NCBI RefSeq assembly: GCF_900110245.1
Contig: NZ_FOCZ01000008.1
Location: 186,001 to 250,000 of the forward strand
Source of the DNA: Niastella yeongjuensis
GTDB taxonomy: Bacteria; Bacteroidota; Bacteroidia; Chitinophagales; Chitinophagaceae
Direction: 5' to 3'
DNA length: 64,000 nucleotides
The notes under the pieces are model-generated. The model had not been told where the DNA came from. It worked only from the letters and a program-made list of their open reading frames with translations, and ran no database searches. Position numbers and translations under genes: made by a program. Below are positions 25,301 through 34,046 of the stretch, piece by piece (within the stretch, counting starts at the first letter, position 1; each line of letters starts with the position of its first letter).

Positions 25301-26707
25301 CACTACCACAAACTCTTTAAACAGTTTACCGGTAATACCGCCGAGAAACACGATGGGGAGGAACACCGCCCCCAGCGTAATAGTGGTGGATATTACAGCA
25401 AAGTATATTTCGTTTGAACCCTTCCGTGCCGCTTCCAGCGGTGTCATGCCAGCTTCTATTTTCGAATAAATGTTCTCGAGTACCACAATAGCATCGTCAA
25501 CCACCAGCCCAATGGCCAGTACCAGCCCCAGCAGGGTAAGCACATTGATGGAGTAATTCATGATGTACATGATAAAGAAGGCAGAGACAATCGACACCGG
25601 GATGGCTACCAGCGGGATCAGCGTACTGCGCCAGTCGCGCAGGAAAATGAAAATGATGATGGTCACCAGTCCGAATGCGAGTATCAGGGTTTCTTTCACT
25701 TCAGAAAGGGCATTCCTTACAGGGGCGGTGTAATCTTTACCCAGGTTGATGTGATATTCCTTCGGCGCCGTTTTGAGGATCTCTTGAAAACGTTTGTTGA
25801 ATTCATCAACGATGGCGAGAGAATTGGCACCGCGTTGTGCCAGTACACCCATACCCACGCCATAACGGGCTCTGTTTCCTTCTGCTACGATCAGCGCCGT
25901 GCGTTCATTCTGTGAACCCATGATGGCCTGGCCTACATCCCTGAAACGAACGATGGCGCCGTTCTTTTCGCTGATGATCATGTTATTGAAATCTTCTTCC
26001 GTCACCAGCCGGCCCAGGGTGCGTAAGGTCATTTCCGTTTGCTGTCCTTCAATACGGCCACTGGGCAGATCCACATTCTCACGTTGTAGTGCAGCCTGAA
26101 TGTCGGCAGGAGAAAGCCCGTACGAAGAAAGCTTTACCGGGTCCATACGCAGCCGCATGGCGCGCTTGCGTTCTGCATACGAATACGCCAACCGTACACC
26201 GGGTATCGATTGCAACCGCTCTTTGATATCGACGTTCACGAGGTCGGTAATGTCTTCCAGGCTTTTGGTATCGCTTTGCACGTTCAGGAACACCAGGAAA
26301 TCGGGCGGACCTGATTTTTCCACGATGGAAGGTTCAATGTCTACAGGTAATTGCTGGCGTGATTTGGAAACCTTGTCACGCACATCATTGGCGGCTGCTT
26401 CCAGGTCGGCATTCAGGTTAAATTCAACCGTGATGATGCTCACCTGCTCCCGGCTTATTGAAGAAAGTGCACGAATGCCGTTGGCTTCCGCAATGGCTTC
26501 CTCCAACGGTTTGGTTACCTGCGAAGCTATAATATCGGCACTTGCACCGGGGTAAACAGTGGTTACGGTCACTACGGGCGAATCGGTTACCGGGTACTCA
26601 CGGGTACCCAGGAACGTATAACCCACTATGCCAAATAAGATCAATAGAACTGACATCACCCCCGCCAGTACCGGCCTGGAGATGCTCATTTGTGAAAGGG
26701 CGCTCAT
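22301..26707 (-). CDS. RND efflux pump fused to a TolC-type outer membrane channel
   Basis: 1468 residues. Residues 1-1015 are a complete HAE1/AcrB-like RND transporter: the N-terminal span begins SISRPVLAGVMSVLLILFG, the proton-relay pair appears in GLVVDDAIVVLENI, and the C-terminal span in IVVVGGLVFAGILTLFVIP. At about residues 1018-1044 a further hydrophobic stretch ends in FAGNAQQEK, which looks like a signal peptidase I site. From about 1045 the chain is a TolC-family protein (SISLSNAVQLAKQYNRTLKV, two-fold repeated coiled-coil pattern). The frame is open throughout with no stop or shift. Export of drugs or toxic organics is the expected role. The adaptor lies 50 bases upstream in the same operon. 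Confidence 0.92.
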   Translation of the reverse strand: MSALSQMSISRPVLAGVMSVLLILFGIVGYTFLGTREYPVTDSPVVTVTTVYPGASADIIASQVTKPLEEAIAEANGIRALSSISREQVSIITVEFNLNADLEAAANDVRDKVSKSRQQLPVDIEPSIVEKSGPPDFLVFLNVQSDTKSLEDITDLVNVDIKERLQSIPGVRLAYSYAERKRAMRLRMDPVKLSSYGLSPADIQAALQRENVDLPSGRIEGQQTEMTLRTLGRLVTEEDFNNMIISEKNGAIVRFRDVGQAIMGSQNERTALIVAEGNRARYGVGMGVLAQRGANSLAIVDEFNKRFQEILKTAPKEYHINLGKDYTAPVRNALSEVKETLILAFGLVTIIIFIFLRDWRSTLIPLVAIPVSIVSAFFIMYIMNYSINVLTLLGLVLAIGLVVDDAIVVLENIYSKIEAGMTPLEAARKGSNEIYFAVISTTITLGAVFLPIVFLGGITGKLFKEFVVVVAGSVVISAFVALTLSPMMSAYLLKAGAHHSWLYRKTEPFFVKLNNSYERLLKGFMRYRWLGFALLILSFGIAWRLAPKLPSELAPLEDRSMLGLVVIGPEGASFESMEASMKEISNYVSDSIPDQYHNLTYSAVAAGIGSLAQPVNTGYVSIYLEEPHNRKSGMTQQQVYEKLMAASTRFRNVMVIPIQLPTISGSSSSQPIEYVVQAPDLKQLITVMPKLTGAIGSSNKLRFVNPDFKVNRPEISISIDRQRAAQLGISTQEIGRSLQLALSGRRYGYFIYNDRQYEVIGQLERAERSTPENLRSIFLKSSNNEMVPLDNLVSLQEGISPPAIYRYNQSYSVTIQATPAPGVSMGEALNEMDRITKATLPAGFSTTLAGQSRDYKESSSSLVFAFIFAIILIYLVLAAQFESLVDPFIILLTVPMAVTGALISLWVSDSSINIFSQIGMIMLIGLITKNGILIVEFANQRKKEGLSVQEAVISAAASRFRPILMTTLAMIFGALPIALSLGNSSGSRASLGIVVVGGLVFAGILTLFVIPAVYSYFSRKAKPVHALTYLLLFATLTPFAGNAQQEKSISLSNAVQLAKQYNRTLKVNVLDISIAGEQVRVAKSLSLPAVQLGAQYLHYFALPAFFGFGATDNTGKVPYDRFGGRDQFSGVISASYPLYNPIAAPTRKAAQLQQQVSRELYRQSAIDVVAEVQQTYLGILVLAERLKLQQESLLRNEKALADARSLLAQGRGLRVDTLRAYTAVENLKPDLLKINYAIETGKQQLITFMGMDSLTQITLTDSLAAIAPIAIPAENELYSQALQQRPDLQVLLLQQQVSEQKTTLAKATRLPVVSAIAQYQLQTQTRQFDFVHTNWPSTPFAGAQVVLPLFTGFSNQAKIRQAELAQTQSGIRVTEAQQALKTMVKQVIAHLKETYDRMQTQLKVKETALQGYDIVQYRYAKGVTSRLDLTDAELALTAAQLNYLEAVFDYRSAIIELARTSGNEGLIK

Positions 26708-26757
26708 AAAATTATTTGAAAAAGTAAAAGAGGGTACGAGGCTTAAGCCTTATTCTT

Positions 26758-27825
26758 TTATTTGAGATTAATAATGCGAATAGCTGAACCGGGCGACAAA
26801 CGCAACTGGTTACTTACAATAACGGTATCGCCTGCCTGCATTCCACTGGTGATCTGCACAAGCACTGCATCACGCTGGCCCACTGTTACCGGCGTGAGCT
26901 GCGCTTTGCCATTTTTCAGCAGAAAAACGGAGTATCCCTGTGAAGAAGGCATCAGACTTTGACTTGGTATTTGTAGGGCATCATTGGTGGTATGCAGGGC
27001 AATGGACAAATGGGCGCTTTGTCCGGCCACTAGTTTACCGCCGGGGTTAGGCGTTATAGCTCTTACCAACAGGGTTCTGGTAGTATGATCTACAAACGAT
27101 TCCTTGGAGGTCACGGTAGCATTGAATTGCGTGCTGTCACCTTCAACCGTGAACACCTGCCGGCTGCCCGGATTAACCAGGTTGGCGTACTTTTCAGGAA
27201 CAGCAAACTCCACTTTTATCTGTGCATCATCCACGATTGTCGTAAGTGGTACATTGGGCGCAACCAGCGCGCCGGGATACGTGCGAATGATACCGATCTT
27301 TCCGGCGAAAGGTGCCCGGATGCGGGTTTTATCGATGGTGGTTTCCTGTTGTCTGATCTCTGCTTTTATCACCGCCAAATTGGTAGCAGCCTGGTCATAG
27401 TCCTGTTGTGAAGCGGCATCGTGTGCTATCAGGTCTTTCAGGCGGCCTTCGTTGAGTGCTGCCAGTTTTTCCTGTTGATGAAGCCGCTCCAGTTGGGCTT
27501 GCAGATCTGCATCGTCTAATTGAAAAAGCAGGGCGCCTTTGGGTACTGTATGTCCTTCTTTCACGGGAACGTTCACCACTTTTTTGGTCAGCTCGCTGGA
27601 GACGGACACTTCCTGGTTGGCAGCAAGGGTACCTGCGATCTCGATCAATTGATTAATGGCTCCCGGGCTAACAATATGAACATCTGCAGGAATGCCCGGT
27701 GCAGCCGCAATGGCTGCAGGGCTTTCCGGTTCGTTCTGGTTAGCCCGGCTGGTGCACGCATTGATAAGGGTTATAATGAAGAACGATAATAAAAGAAAAA
27801 GAGGGGGAGGTAATAAGCGGTTCAT
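26758..27825 (-). CDS. RND efflux periplasmic adaptor lipoprotein
   Basis: 355 residues from the ATG at 27825. The signal peptide ends in the lipobox INAC. The membrane-fusion-protein order is visible: lipoyl half (EVSVSSELTKKVVNVPVKEG), coiled-coil hairpin (LQAQLERLHQQEKLAALNEG ... QQETTIDKTRI), second lipoyl half (RAPFAGKIGIIRTYPGALV) and beta-barrel (VEFAVPEKYANLVNPG). It links the RND part and the TolC part of the fused partner immediately downstream. Confidence 0.92.
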   Translation of the reverse strand: MNRLLPPPLFLLLSFFIITLINACTSRANQNEPESPAAIAAAPGIPADVHIVSPGAINQLIEIAGTLAANQEVSVSSELTKKVVNVPVKEGHTVPKGALLFQLDDADLQAQLERLHQQEKLAALNEGRLKDLIAHDAASQQDYDQAATNLAVIKAEIRQQETTIDKTRIRAPFAGKIGIIRTYPGALVAPNVPLTTIVDDAQIKVEFAVPEKYANLVNPGSRQVFTVEGDSTQFNATVTSKESFVDHTTRTLLVRAITPNPGGKLVAGQSAHLSIALHTTNDALQIPSQSLMPSSQGYSVFLLKNGKAQLTPVTVGQRDAVLVQITSGMQAGDTVIVSNQLRLSPGSAIRIINLK

Positions 27826-27872
27826 AACGGGGCTGTTTAATTGATACATTGAAATGCTTCGATATATTGGGG

Positions 27873-29015
27873 CTAAAAAAGGTTATAATTAGGAAAGTCG
27901 GTGAAACCAATTTCGCCGTTCCTGGTGTAATAGGCAGAACGATCTGCTTCCACCAGTGGCCAGTTGTTTTTAAAACGGGCTACCAGGTCGGGGTTACCTA
28001 TAAAGGGCCGGCCAAAGGCAATCAGGTCTACCCAGCCGGTAGCCAATGCTGTTTGTGCAGCTTCTTTTGTAAAGCTCCCGCACCAGATAATGGTGCCGTT
28101 AAAGATCTCGCGCGTCTTTTTAACAAATTCATCCGGCAGGTGCGTCTCTTCGAATTTAGTAACCTGCTCCATGTTTCCTTTAGGCATCAATTGATAAAGG
28201 AGATGGATGTAACCAATGCCCCTGCGATTCAGTTCAGAACATAAATAGAAATAGGTGGCTTCGCCGTTAGGATCGTTTGGCATGCTGTTGTAATGTCCAA
28301 ATGGAGAAAGCCTGACTCCGACATTACCGGCACCCAATTCCTGTATAGCAGCATCAACTACGTTAAGCAAAAAGCGGGTCCTGTTTTCGAGAGATTGGCC
28401 TCCATATTCATCGCTGCGGGTATTGAGGCTTGCATTCATGAATTGTTCAAACAGGTAACCATTGGCTGCATGAAGCTCGATGCCATCAAATCCGGCTTCT
28501 GCTGCATTGCGGAAGGCCTGTCTGAAATCCGTTATGAGTGCCGGCAACTCTTCGGTTTCAAGCTGTCTCGGGGTACTTGCCCGCACAAAGGTCAACCGGC
28601 CACTGGCATCATGTGCAAATACATCGGAATCGGCAGCCCGTTCATTGGTAACACCCCATGGCGCCTGCCCACCAGGCATCATGGAAATATGTGACATCCG
28701 GCCTACATGCCAGATCTGCATAAAAATTTTACCACCATTCCTATGAACTTCAGTGGTTACCAGTTTCCATCCTGCAACTTGTGCATCTGTGAAGATGCCG
28801 GGCGTCCACAAATAGCCTTTGCCATGAGGTGCTATATCGGTGGCTTCAGAAATAATCAATCCGGCACTTGCACGTTGTCCATAATATTTTGCTATCAAAG
28901 CATTAGGAGTATCGCCTGCTGATGTACGTGTTCTGGTCATTGGGGCCATTACTACCCGGTTGGTCAATTGTTGTGATCCCAGGTTGTAGGGATCGAATAA
29001 AGAATTGTTTTTCAT
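27873..29015 (-). CDS. Old Yellow Enzyme-type alkene reductase
   Basis: 380 residues from the ATG at 29015. The FMN TIM-barrel signatures of the NemA/OYE class are clear: NRVVMAPMTRTR near the N-terminus, GFDGIELHAANGYLFEQFMN with the catalytic HxxN replaced as usual by HAAN, SRxDEYGG-type (NTRSDEYGGQSLENRTRFL), and a C-terminal AFGRPFIGNPDLV phosphate loop. The enzyme reduces quinones, maleimides, nitro-compounds and other electrophiles with NAD(P)H. It heads an operon with the adaptor and RND-TolC genes (47 bases between OYE stop and adaptor start), and a divergent HxlR regulator gene lies 232 bases upstream. Confidence 0.92.
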   Translation of the reverse strand: MKNNSLFDPYNLGSQQLTNRVVMAPMTRTRTSAGDTPNALIAKYYGQRASAGLIISEATDIAPHGKGYLWTPGIFTDAQVAGWKLVTTEVHRNGGKIFMQIWHVGRMSHISMMPGGQAPWGVTNERAADSDVFAHDASGRLTFVRASTPRQLETEELPALITDFRQAFRNAAEAGFDGIELHAANGYLFEQFMNASLNTRSDEYGGQSLENRTRFLLNVVDAAIQELGAGNVGVRLSPFGHYNSMPNDPNGEATYFYLCSELNRRGIGYIHLLYQLMPKGNMEQVTKFEETHLPDEFVKKTREIFNGTIIWCGSFTKEAAQTALATGWVDLIAFGRPFIGNPDLVARFKNNWPLVEADRSAYYTRNGEIGFTDFPNYNLF

Positions 29016-29091
29016 TGTAGTTCTTGCGTAAAACGCTTTTTGTGACCACAAAGCTCCAGGGTATTTGATTCAGTTCCAATAACTTACATCT

Positions 29092-29121
29092 AGGTTCGCT
29101 ACCTTACTTCAAGGTTCGTAT
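29092..29121. promoter_or_regulatory. candidate HxlR operator between the regulator and OYE
   Basis: AGGTTCG occurs at 29092 and again at 29112, exactly 20 bases apart (two helical turns). Between and overlapping them lies the inverted repeat ACCTT-ACTTC-AAGGT (29101-29115). The cluster is in the shared divergent region, about 80-100 bases from the OYE start. Function is inferred from position only. Confidence 0.4.
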
Positions 29122-29173
29122 TGCTCATTTACAGGCATTTATCAAATTGTAAAAATTCCATAAAACCAACCTT

Positions 29174-29206
29174 TTGACAGAACAGTGACACTGGCTTTTA
29201 ATTTTG
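29174..29206 (+). promoter_or_regulatory. candidate promoter of the HxlR gene
   Basis: TTG at 29174-29176 and TAATTTTG at 29199-29206 (exact TAnnTTTG) with a 22-base spacer. A second exact element TATTTTTG lies at 29224-29231; if used it would leave a leader of only about ten bases before the TTG start at 29248. Confidence 0.45.
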
Positions 29207-29247
29207 AGCACAGAATCTTACTGTATTTTTGCAATAAATCACAATAG

Positions 29248-29646
29248 TTGGCATATAACAGAACTCTAAGAGCAAACTGGTTAACAAACCCAGATGCATG
29301 TGCGGTTGAAATGGCGTTGGTCATGATCAGCGGAAAGTGGAAACTCAGGATCTATGATGTATTGAAAAAAGGCGAGTCGGTAAGATATTCCCTCATCAAT
29401 ACCGAGCTGAAAGATATTTCAGAAAAGACACTGACTGCTCAGTTGCGTGAAATGGAGCAGGATGGAATTATTACCCGGGAAGTTTATCCGGAAGTTCCAC
29501 CACGCGTTGAGTACCAGTTAACTTCTTTAGGCCGGTCTCTTCAAACTGTTTTTGATGCGTTAAACAACTGGGGTTTGGCGTGTATAGAATTTAAAAAAGC
29601 CGAACAGGATAAAGCAATCAAAAACCCTCTGGGGCTTCAAAGCTGA
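29248..29646 (+). CDS. HxlR-family winged-helix regulator
   Basis: 132 residues. The HxlR signature is DACAVEMALVMISGKWKLRIYDVL followed by a winged helix (FxELxxxLxGISxxTLxxQLRELExDGI pattern, here RYSLINTELKDISEKTLTAQL). Cys18 sits where redox- and electrophile-sensing members (YodB/HypR group) carry their reactive cysteine. A TAG lies directly upstream of the TTG at 29248 and there is no ATG before Cys18, so TTG is the start. It overlaps the 3' end of the convergent RluA gene by 29 bases. Most likely it represses the divergent OYE-efflux operon under non-stress conditions (inference). Confidence 0.88.
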   Translation: MAYNRTLRANWLTNPDACAVEMALVMISGKWKLRIYDVLKKGESVRYSLINTELKDISEKTLTAQLREMEQDGIITREVYPEVPPRVEYQLTSLGRSLQTVFDALNNWGLACIEFKKAEQDKAIKNPLGLQS

Positions 29647-31306
29647 TCTTTTCTTTGGTGGTTGGATGTGTGAATTCAATATGAGCAGCGTGGAGATACA
29701 TTCTTTTAGCTGCCATACCATACAGGTCGTCGCCAACAATGGGGGCATTAAGACCCAGTTCATGCGCCGAGTGCATCCGCAATTGATGCGTTCTTCCGGT
29801 AAGCGGCCAAAAATCAACTTTGGTCATAGCGTTGTATCTTTTTATCGCTTTCCACCTGGTAATGCTTTTTTTCCCGTTTTTAAAACAAACCAGTTGCCTT
29901 GGCCTGTTTAAGGGATCAGGGCGCAAAGGCAATTCGATCTCACCTTCTGACTGCTCAAGCTCTTTTGAAAGTAATGCCCGGTAACGTTTTCTTACCATGC
30001 CCTTCATGAATTGTCTTTGGAGATGCTTGTGTGCGTATTGCGTTTTGGCAACCACTAACAGACCAGAGGTATCCATATCGAGCCGGTGAACAATAAGCGG
30101 CTCAGTTTCTCCTAATTGATCTTTTAGCCGGGTGTATACAGATTCTTTGATCTTTACTCCGGGAACAGAAAGTAATCCGGCTGGCTTATTCACAACAACA
30201 ATGCTTTCATCTTCATAAACTATTTCAAGCTTGCGTCTATCTTCCGGAATACGTAAAAATGGATTTTCTTCAACAGGTATTCCTTCCAGCATATGTGCCA
30301 GAATAGGTTTGCACTTGCCGGTACAGGCGGGGTAATATTGTTTATGTTTTCTGATCTCAGATTTTGGCGCAGCGCCCCACCAAAACTCCGCCATAGCAAG
30401 TGGCTTATAACTATTCGCAAATGCGTATTGCAATAGTTTGGGAGTGGCGCATTCGCCTGCGCCGCCGGGCGGTTTACCAAAAGCAGTGGTGCTGAAGATC
30501 TCCTGTAAACTTTTGTGTTGACCGTCTTTGTTTAAAAATACATACTGGTCGAAAAGCTGTTGTTGCAGGGCTGCCGATTTTTCCCTGCGTTCATTTTTTA
30601 AACGTTCGACGTCATTTTCAAATGAAGCCAGCCTGGTTTGCGCAGTTGCAAGAGTCTGTTCCCAATTGTTAGTGAAAACGGCAAGTTGATGTTTGTCATG
30701 CAAGCTCTGCTTTATAAGGTCTGCTTCAATCACTGCATACTCCTGCGGACCCAGGCTATTCTTATGTTTGTCACGGAGCTGCCTGCGGCGCTCTTTATTG
30801 CTTTTTAATTGATTTTTGAAAGCTGAAATTTCCTGTAAGGACTGTGCTGATAATTTTTGAACATCTGTCTTTAGCTGTTGGTAGTTTTTATTCGACTCAA
30901 TTTCCTCAACGCGGGCATTGATAGCATTAATGATCTCTATCCCCTGGAGAAAAAAACTGTTTTCGACCAGCATATCGAAGACTGGCGGAACAAATCTTGG
31001 ATGATCGTTTGAGTCTGCCAGTTTACCCGAGAAAGCGGAGAGATACCCCACTTTACCTTGCGGATCCTGCACCACCAGAACGCCAAACATTTTGCCGATA
31101 GCCACTCCTTCTGCATTAGTGCTTAGTCCAAAATTATGATCAAGATGGGTTTGTGTTTCGAGATAATGTTGCAGTTCTGCAGCTGCTATTTTTGTTAAAG
31201 GATGGGGCTCATAATAAAAAGGAAAAGTAAAACGTTCAGGTAATTCAATGTCATTGATCGTCTTATCAGAAAAATAGGATATCCTGCTGTGACTATTATC
31301 TCTCAA
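29618..31306 (-). CDS. RluA-family pseudouridine synthase with long N-terminal extension
   Basis: 562 residues. The C-terminal 220 residues hold the RluA core: catalytic HRLDMDTSGLLVVAK (about residue 408), TGRTHQLRMH, and APIVGDDLYG. The N-terminal 340 residues contain a conserved GKMFGVLVV/GYLSAFSG block, a coiled coil rich in Gln/Lys/Glu (about 120-230) and a Cys pair region PACTGKC. This long form is known from Bacteroidota and Vibrio relatives and isomerises uridines in rRNA or tRNA. The only start compatible with the frame is TTG at 31306; an in-frame stop lies six codons further upstream. Confidence 0.88.
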   Translation of the reverse strand: MRDNSHSRISYFSDKTINDIELPERFTFPFYYEPHPLTKIAAAELQHYLETQTHLDHNFGLSTNAEGVAIGKMFGVLVVQDPQGKVGYLSAFSGKLADSNDHPRFVPPVFDMLVENSFFLQGIEIINAINARVEEIESNKNYQQLKTDVQKLSAQSLQEISAFKNQLKSNKERRRQLRDKHKNSLGPQEYAVIEADLIKQSLHDKHQLAVFTNNWEQTLATAQTRLASFENDVERLKNERREKSAALQQQLFDQYVFLNKDGQHKSLQEIFSTTAFGKPPGGAGECATPKLLQYAFANSYKPLAMAEFWWGAAPKSEIRKHKQYYPACTGKCKPILAHMLEGIPVEENPFLRIPEDRRKLEIVYEDESIVVVNKPAGLLSVPGVKIKESVYTRLKDQLGETEPLIVHRLDMDTSGLLVVAKTQYAHKHLQRQFMKGMVRKRYRALLSKELEQSEGEIELPLRPDPLNRPRQLVCFKNGKKSITRWKAIKRYNAMTKVDFWPLTGRTHQLRMHSAHELGLNAPIVGDDLYGMAAKRMYLHAAHIEFTHPTTKEKISFEAPEGF

Positions 31307-31485
31307 CTGCTTTATTTCATTTAAGGCGCGAAATTATCATATTCCGGGCACCAATTGGAAAAACTTTGCCTGGTCAATGGTGGTGCCGGCTTTTCATTGT
31401 CTTTGCATCTTGTAGGAAAATTCGCTAAATTCAGCTCTTAGTCATTAAAAACCAAAGACCTATCATGAAATTTCAGCCCAGGTAA

Positions 31486-32388
31486 TCATTTTGTTGAACA
31501 GGGCGTATGATTGAGTGCTTCCAGGCTATAGGAAATAAACCGCTTCATTATTTCATTACCTTGTTCTTTACCCACCGCACCGGTATAAGCTTTTACAACT
31601 GCATTAACGACAAGGGCTGGATTATCTTTAAAAATAACATGACGGCATCCGTGGGCAGTAATACCCTGACGGTTAGGCTGCGCAGCTACAAACTGCTTCT
31701 GACTGATGCTCCATCTTGTAGACCTGACCGAATCAGGAAAATTGATTTCCGAAACTATATCAATGACAGGGACGGTTGCCGGGAAGGGCGTTTTTTTCAA
31801 TAGCTCAACCGTATTCTGGAGATTCAGGGACTGGTAGTAAAAGCCCAGGTTCTGTTTTTTTACTGTCGCCGAATCCTTTATTCTGTCTTTCATTTCATCA
31901 GCAACATAGGTATCGGTAAACCAGCCAACATGATTGGCATCGACCAACACTACAGATTTTACCGTTGCCGGTTGTTTTGCTGCTTGGAGTGCTGCATAAA
32001 AGCCCCCATAGGAAGATGCTATCAACATGATTTTACCATTATAGCCTAATTTTTTAAGCGCCGTTTCCAGTCCCTGCAAACCTTGTTGAATTCCATGTTT
32101 GTCCAGTTCCTGGTTACTGGAGTCCAACTCGCTTTTTCCAAAACCGGCGCGGTCATAAGTAATGAGCGTTGCATGTGTAACAGCAGCTATTGGCTTTAAA
32201 ATAGTGTCCCAAATAGTTACATCTGCTCCCGATCCGTTGTGAAATAAGATCGGCATCCCTTTGCCTTTTATGATGTGAAAAAAGAGCCGGTATCCCCCCA
32301 CATCCAGTAATGTATCAATTTGCTGGGCCTTGCCTGAATTGGCCATTAATCCAAAGATCGCAAGTGTTGTAAAGAAATACTTTTTCAT
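31486..32388 (-). CDS. exported alpha/beta hydrolase
   Basis: 300 residues; two adjacent ATGs at 32391 and 32388. Signal peptide MKKYFFTTLAIFGLMANSGKAQ. The alpha/beta-hydrolase signs are the oxyanion region PILFHNGSGADVTIWD, the strand ITYDRAGFGKSE, the nucleophile elbow ASSYGG near residue 125 and a C-terminal catalytic His in ITAHGCRHVIF. The substrate is unknown; esterases, epoxide hydrolases and haloalkane dehalogenases share this layout. It is transcribed alone, divergent from the GH64 gene. Confidence 0.82.
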   Translation of the reverse strand: MKKYFFTTLAIFGLMANSGKAQQIDTLLDVGGYRLFFHIIKGKGMPILFHNGSGADVTIWDTILKPIAAVTHATLITYDRAGFGKSELDSSNQELDKHGIQQGLQGLETALKKLGYNGKIMLIASSYGGFYAALQAAKQPATVKSVVLVDANHVGWFTDTYVADEMKDRIKDSATVKKQNLGFYYQSLNLQNTVELLKKTPFPATVPVIDIVSEINFPDSVRSTRWSISQKQFVAAQPNRQGITAHGCRHVIFKDNPALVVNAVVKAYTGAVGKEQGNEIMKRFISYSLEALNHTPCSTK

Positions 32389-32570
32389 CATTTTTAGCTG
32401 GTTTGTACGCTTAAAAAAGGACTTAGATGCATACGCCTCTACATTCCATAAAATTCGACCGTTACGAATATGTTACCAAACTTACGGGGGCGGATAAGTT
32501 ATGATTATTTTAATATGTGTGTGGCATCATATTTGTCGACCGATGTTGCTACTTTAATTTATCCAGTATT

Positions 32571-33977
32571 ATGAAAACTAAAGCTATTCTTTACGTACTG
32601 CTACCCATTATCATTTTAGCAAGTTGTAAAAAAGATAACGGTAAGGCACCAGACCCCCTTGGCCCCATCAATTACGATGATTATGCAAAGGGCGGCGTTC
32701 ACCTCGAGATTGTGAATTCCAACCCTACTGACTACAAAGACGATCAATTGTATGTTGGTGTAATGGGAAAAACCACTGGCGCCAACGGCCAAAATGCCTA
32801 TATCGACCTGAAGACCGGCAAAACGGTTCTGCTGAACAATTTGAGCGCCCTGCCGCAGGTGGTTAATCCAAATAATCCAACTGACGGCGGTAAGTTTATC
32901 GTTATCGGTACAAAAATGTCGGATATGCCAGTTGATCCGGCTACAGGCCGACATTCCATACCTATTCCCTTTATACAAAGTGGACGCATCCTGTTTTCGA
33001 TTGGTAAGCCGCTTTATTATTATGTTAATCCCGGTGGTACCAGCCTGGCTGCACCCACTAAGAGCACCAATGCCAAAGACCAGAATTATGGGACCGTTTT
33101 TGATTTTATGGAATTCACTTATTATGACAACGGCGGCAGTGCGCGGGTTTTTGTAAACACCTCCCGGGTTGATGCCTATGCCCTTTCTGTAGGCTTTGAG
33201 CTGAACGCCCTCCAGGGATCAAATGGGACCGTACAAAGAACAGGGGAACTCATGAGCCATAAAAATACGATTCAGGCTTTTAAGGACTTTAGTAAGCCGA
33301 CAGACTATAACCAGTGCATAAGGCCCTTTTTTCAGGACATCGTTAATCCGGGCGCTATGGAGGATGAATCGGGTAATAAAATATTTACCCAGACGGCTTC
33401 TTACCAACATTTTCAAACCTATATAGACAGCATCTGGACGAATTATAAAAGTAAAGACCTGGTAATGATCTTAGGCAAGGGAAATGTTGGCAAAACAGAT
33501 CAAAATCTGGTTATCCGCGGACGGGTTGACAACAACAACATATTCAATTTCACCCAAACCCAAACGGTAAATGGAAAAACCGTTGTAAAAGGCGGAACCC
33601 TGCCCATTAAACCAACTACATCGGATGTATTGGGTGGAAATGCAGGTACCGGGGCTTTCAATAATTCGTCACTGGATGGGCAGGCAGGTCATGAGCTGGA
33701 TAATTCTTTGCGTGTGACATTTGTGGCTGCCTTAAACCGGCACAGCCTATTTACAGATGCTGCAGTTGATCAGATCCAATATCCGGAGGATGTGTCGAAA
33801 TTTTATAAAACAGCACCCTATAATTATTATTCGGCGTTCTGGCATGCGCCCGGTGTGTCATACAATCGCCTGCAATATGCGTTTTCTTATGACGATGTAG
33901 CTGAACAATCTTCTACGATCGTTGGTGATAATCCTGCCTATTGTACCTTGTATTTTGGACCGGTTCCCAATAATTAG
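32571..33977 (+). CDS. GH64 beta-1,3-glucanase lipoprotein
   Basis: 468 residues from the ATG at 32571, with lipoprotein signal MKTKAILYVLLPIIILASC. The body follows the thaumatin-like GH64 family: LYVGVMGKTTG, GRILFSIGKPLYYYVNPGG, the FDFMEFTYY block and the RVFVNTSRVDAYALSVGFEL strand, and late APYNYYS ... YAFSYDDVAEQS. Glu181 and Asp201 occupy the places of the catalytic pair described for laminaripentaose-producing enzymes. Such enzymes cut beta-1,3-glucan such as laminarin and fungal wall glucan. It sits at the edge of the glucan island and is surface-anchored or periplasmic. Confidence 0.85.
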   Translation: MKTKAILYVLLPIIILASCKKDNGKAPDPLGPINYDDYAKGGVHLEIVNSNPTDYKDDQLYVGVMGKTTGANGQNAYIDLKTGKTVLLNNLSALPQVVNPNNPTDGGKFIVIGTKMSDMPVDPATGRHSIPIPFIQSGRILFSIGKPLYYYVNPGGTSLAAPTKSTNAKDQNYGTVFDFMEFTYYDNGGSARVFVNTSRVDAYALSVGFELNALQGSNGTVQRTGELMSHKNTIQAFKDFSKPTDYNQCIRPFFQDIVNPGAMEDESGNKIFTQTASYQHFQTYIDSIWTNYKSKDLVMILGKGNVGKTDQNLVIRGRVDNNNIFNFTQTQTVNGKTVVKGGTLPIKPTTSDVLGGNAGTGAFNNSSLDGQAGHELDNSLRVTFVAALNRHSLFTDAAVDQIQYPEDVSKFYKTAPYNYYSAFWHAPGVSYNRLQYAFSYDDVAEQSSTIVGDNPAYCTLYFGPVPNN

Positions 33978-33993
33978 GATAGCCTAACACTAT

Positions 33994-34034
33994 AAAAAAA
34001 CCTCCCCTGGCTTAACCGGAGGAGGTTTTTTATT
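33994..34034. terminator. bidirectional terminator between GH64 and mqo
   Basis: AACCTCC and GGAGGTT close a stem with a CTGGCTTAACCGG apex; an A tract lies on one side and a T tract on the other, serving the two convergent genes. Confidence 0.85.
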
Positions 34035-34046
34035 TATTTCAATTAC

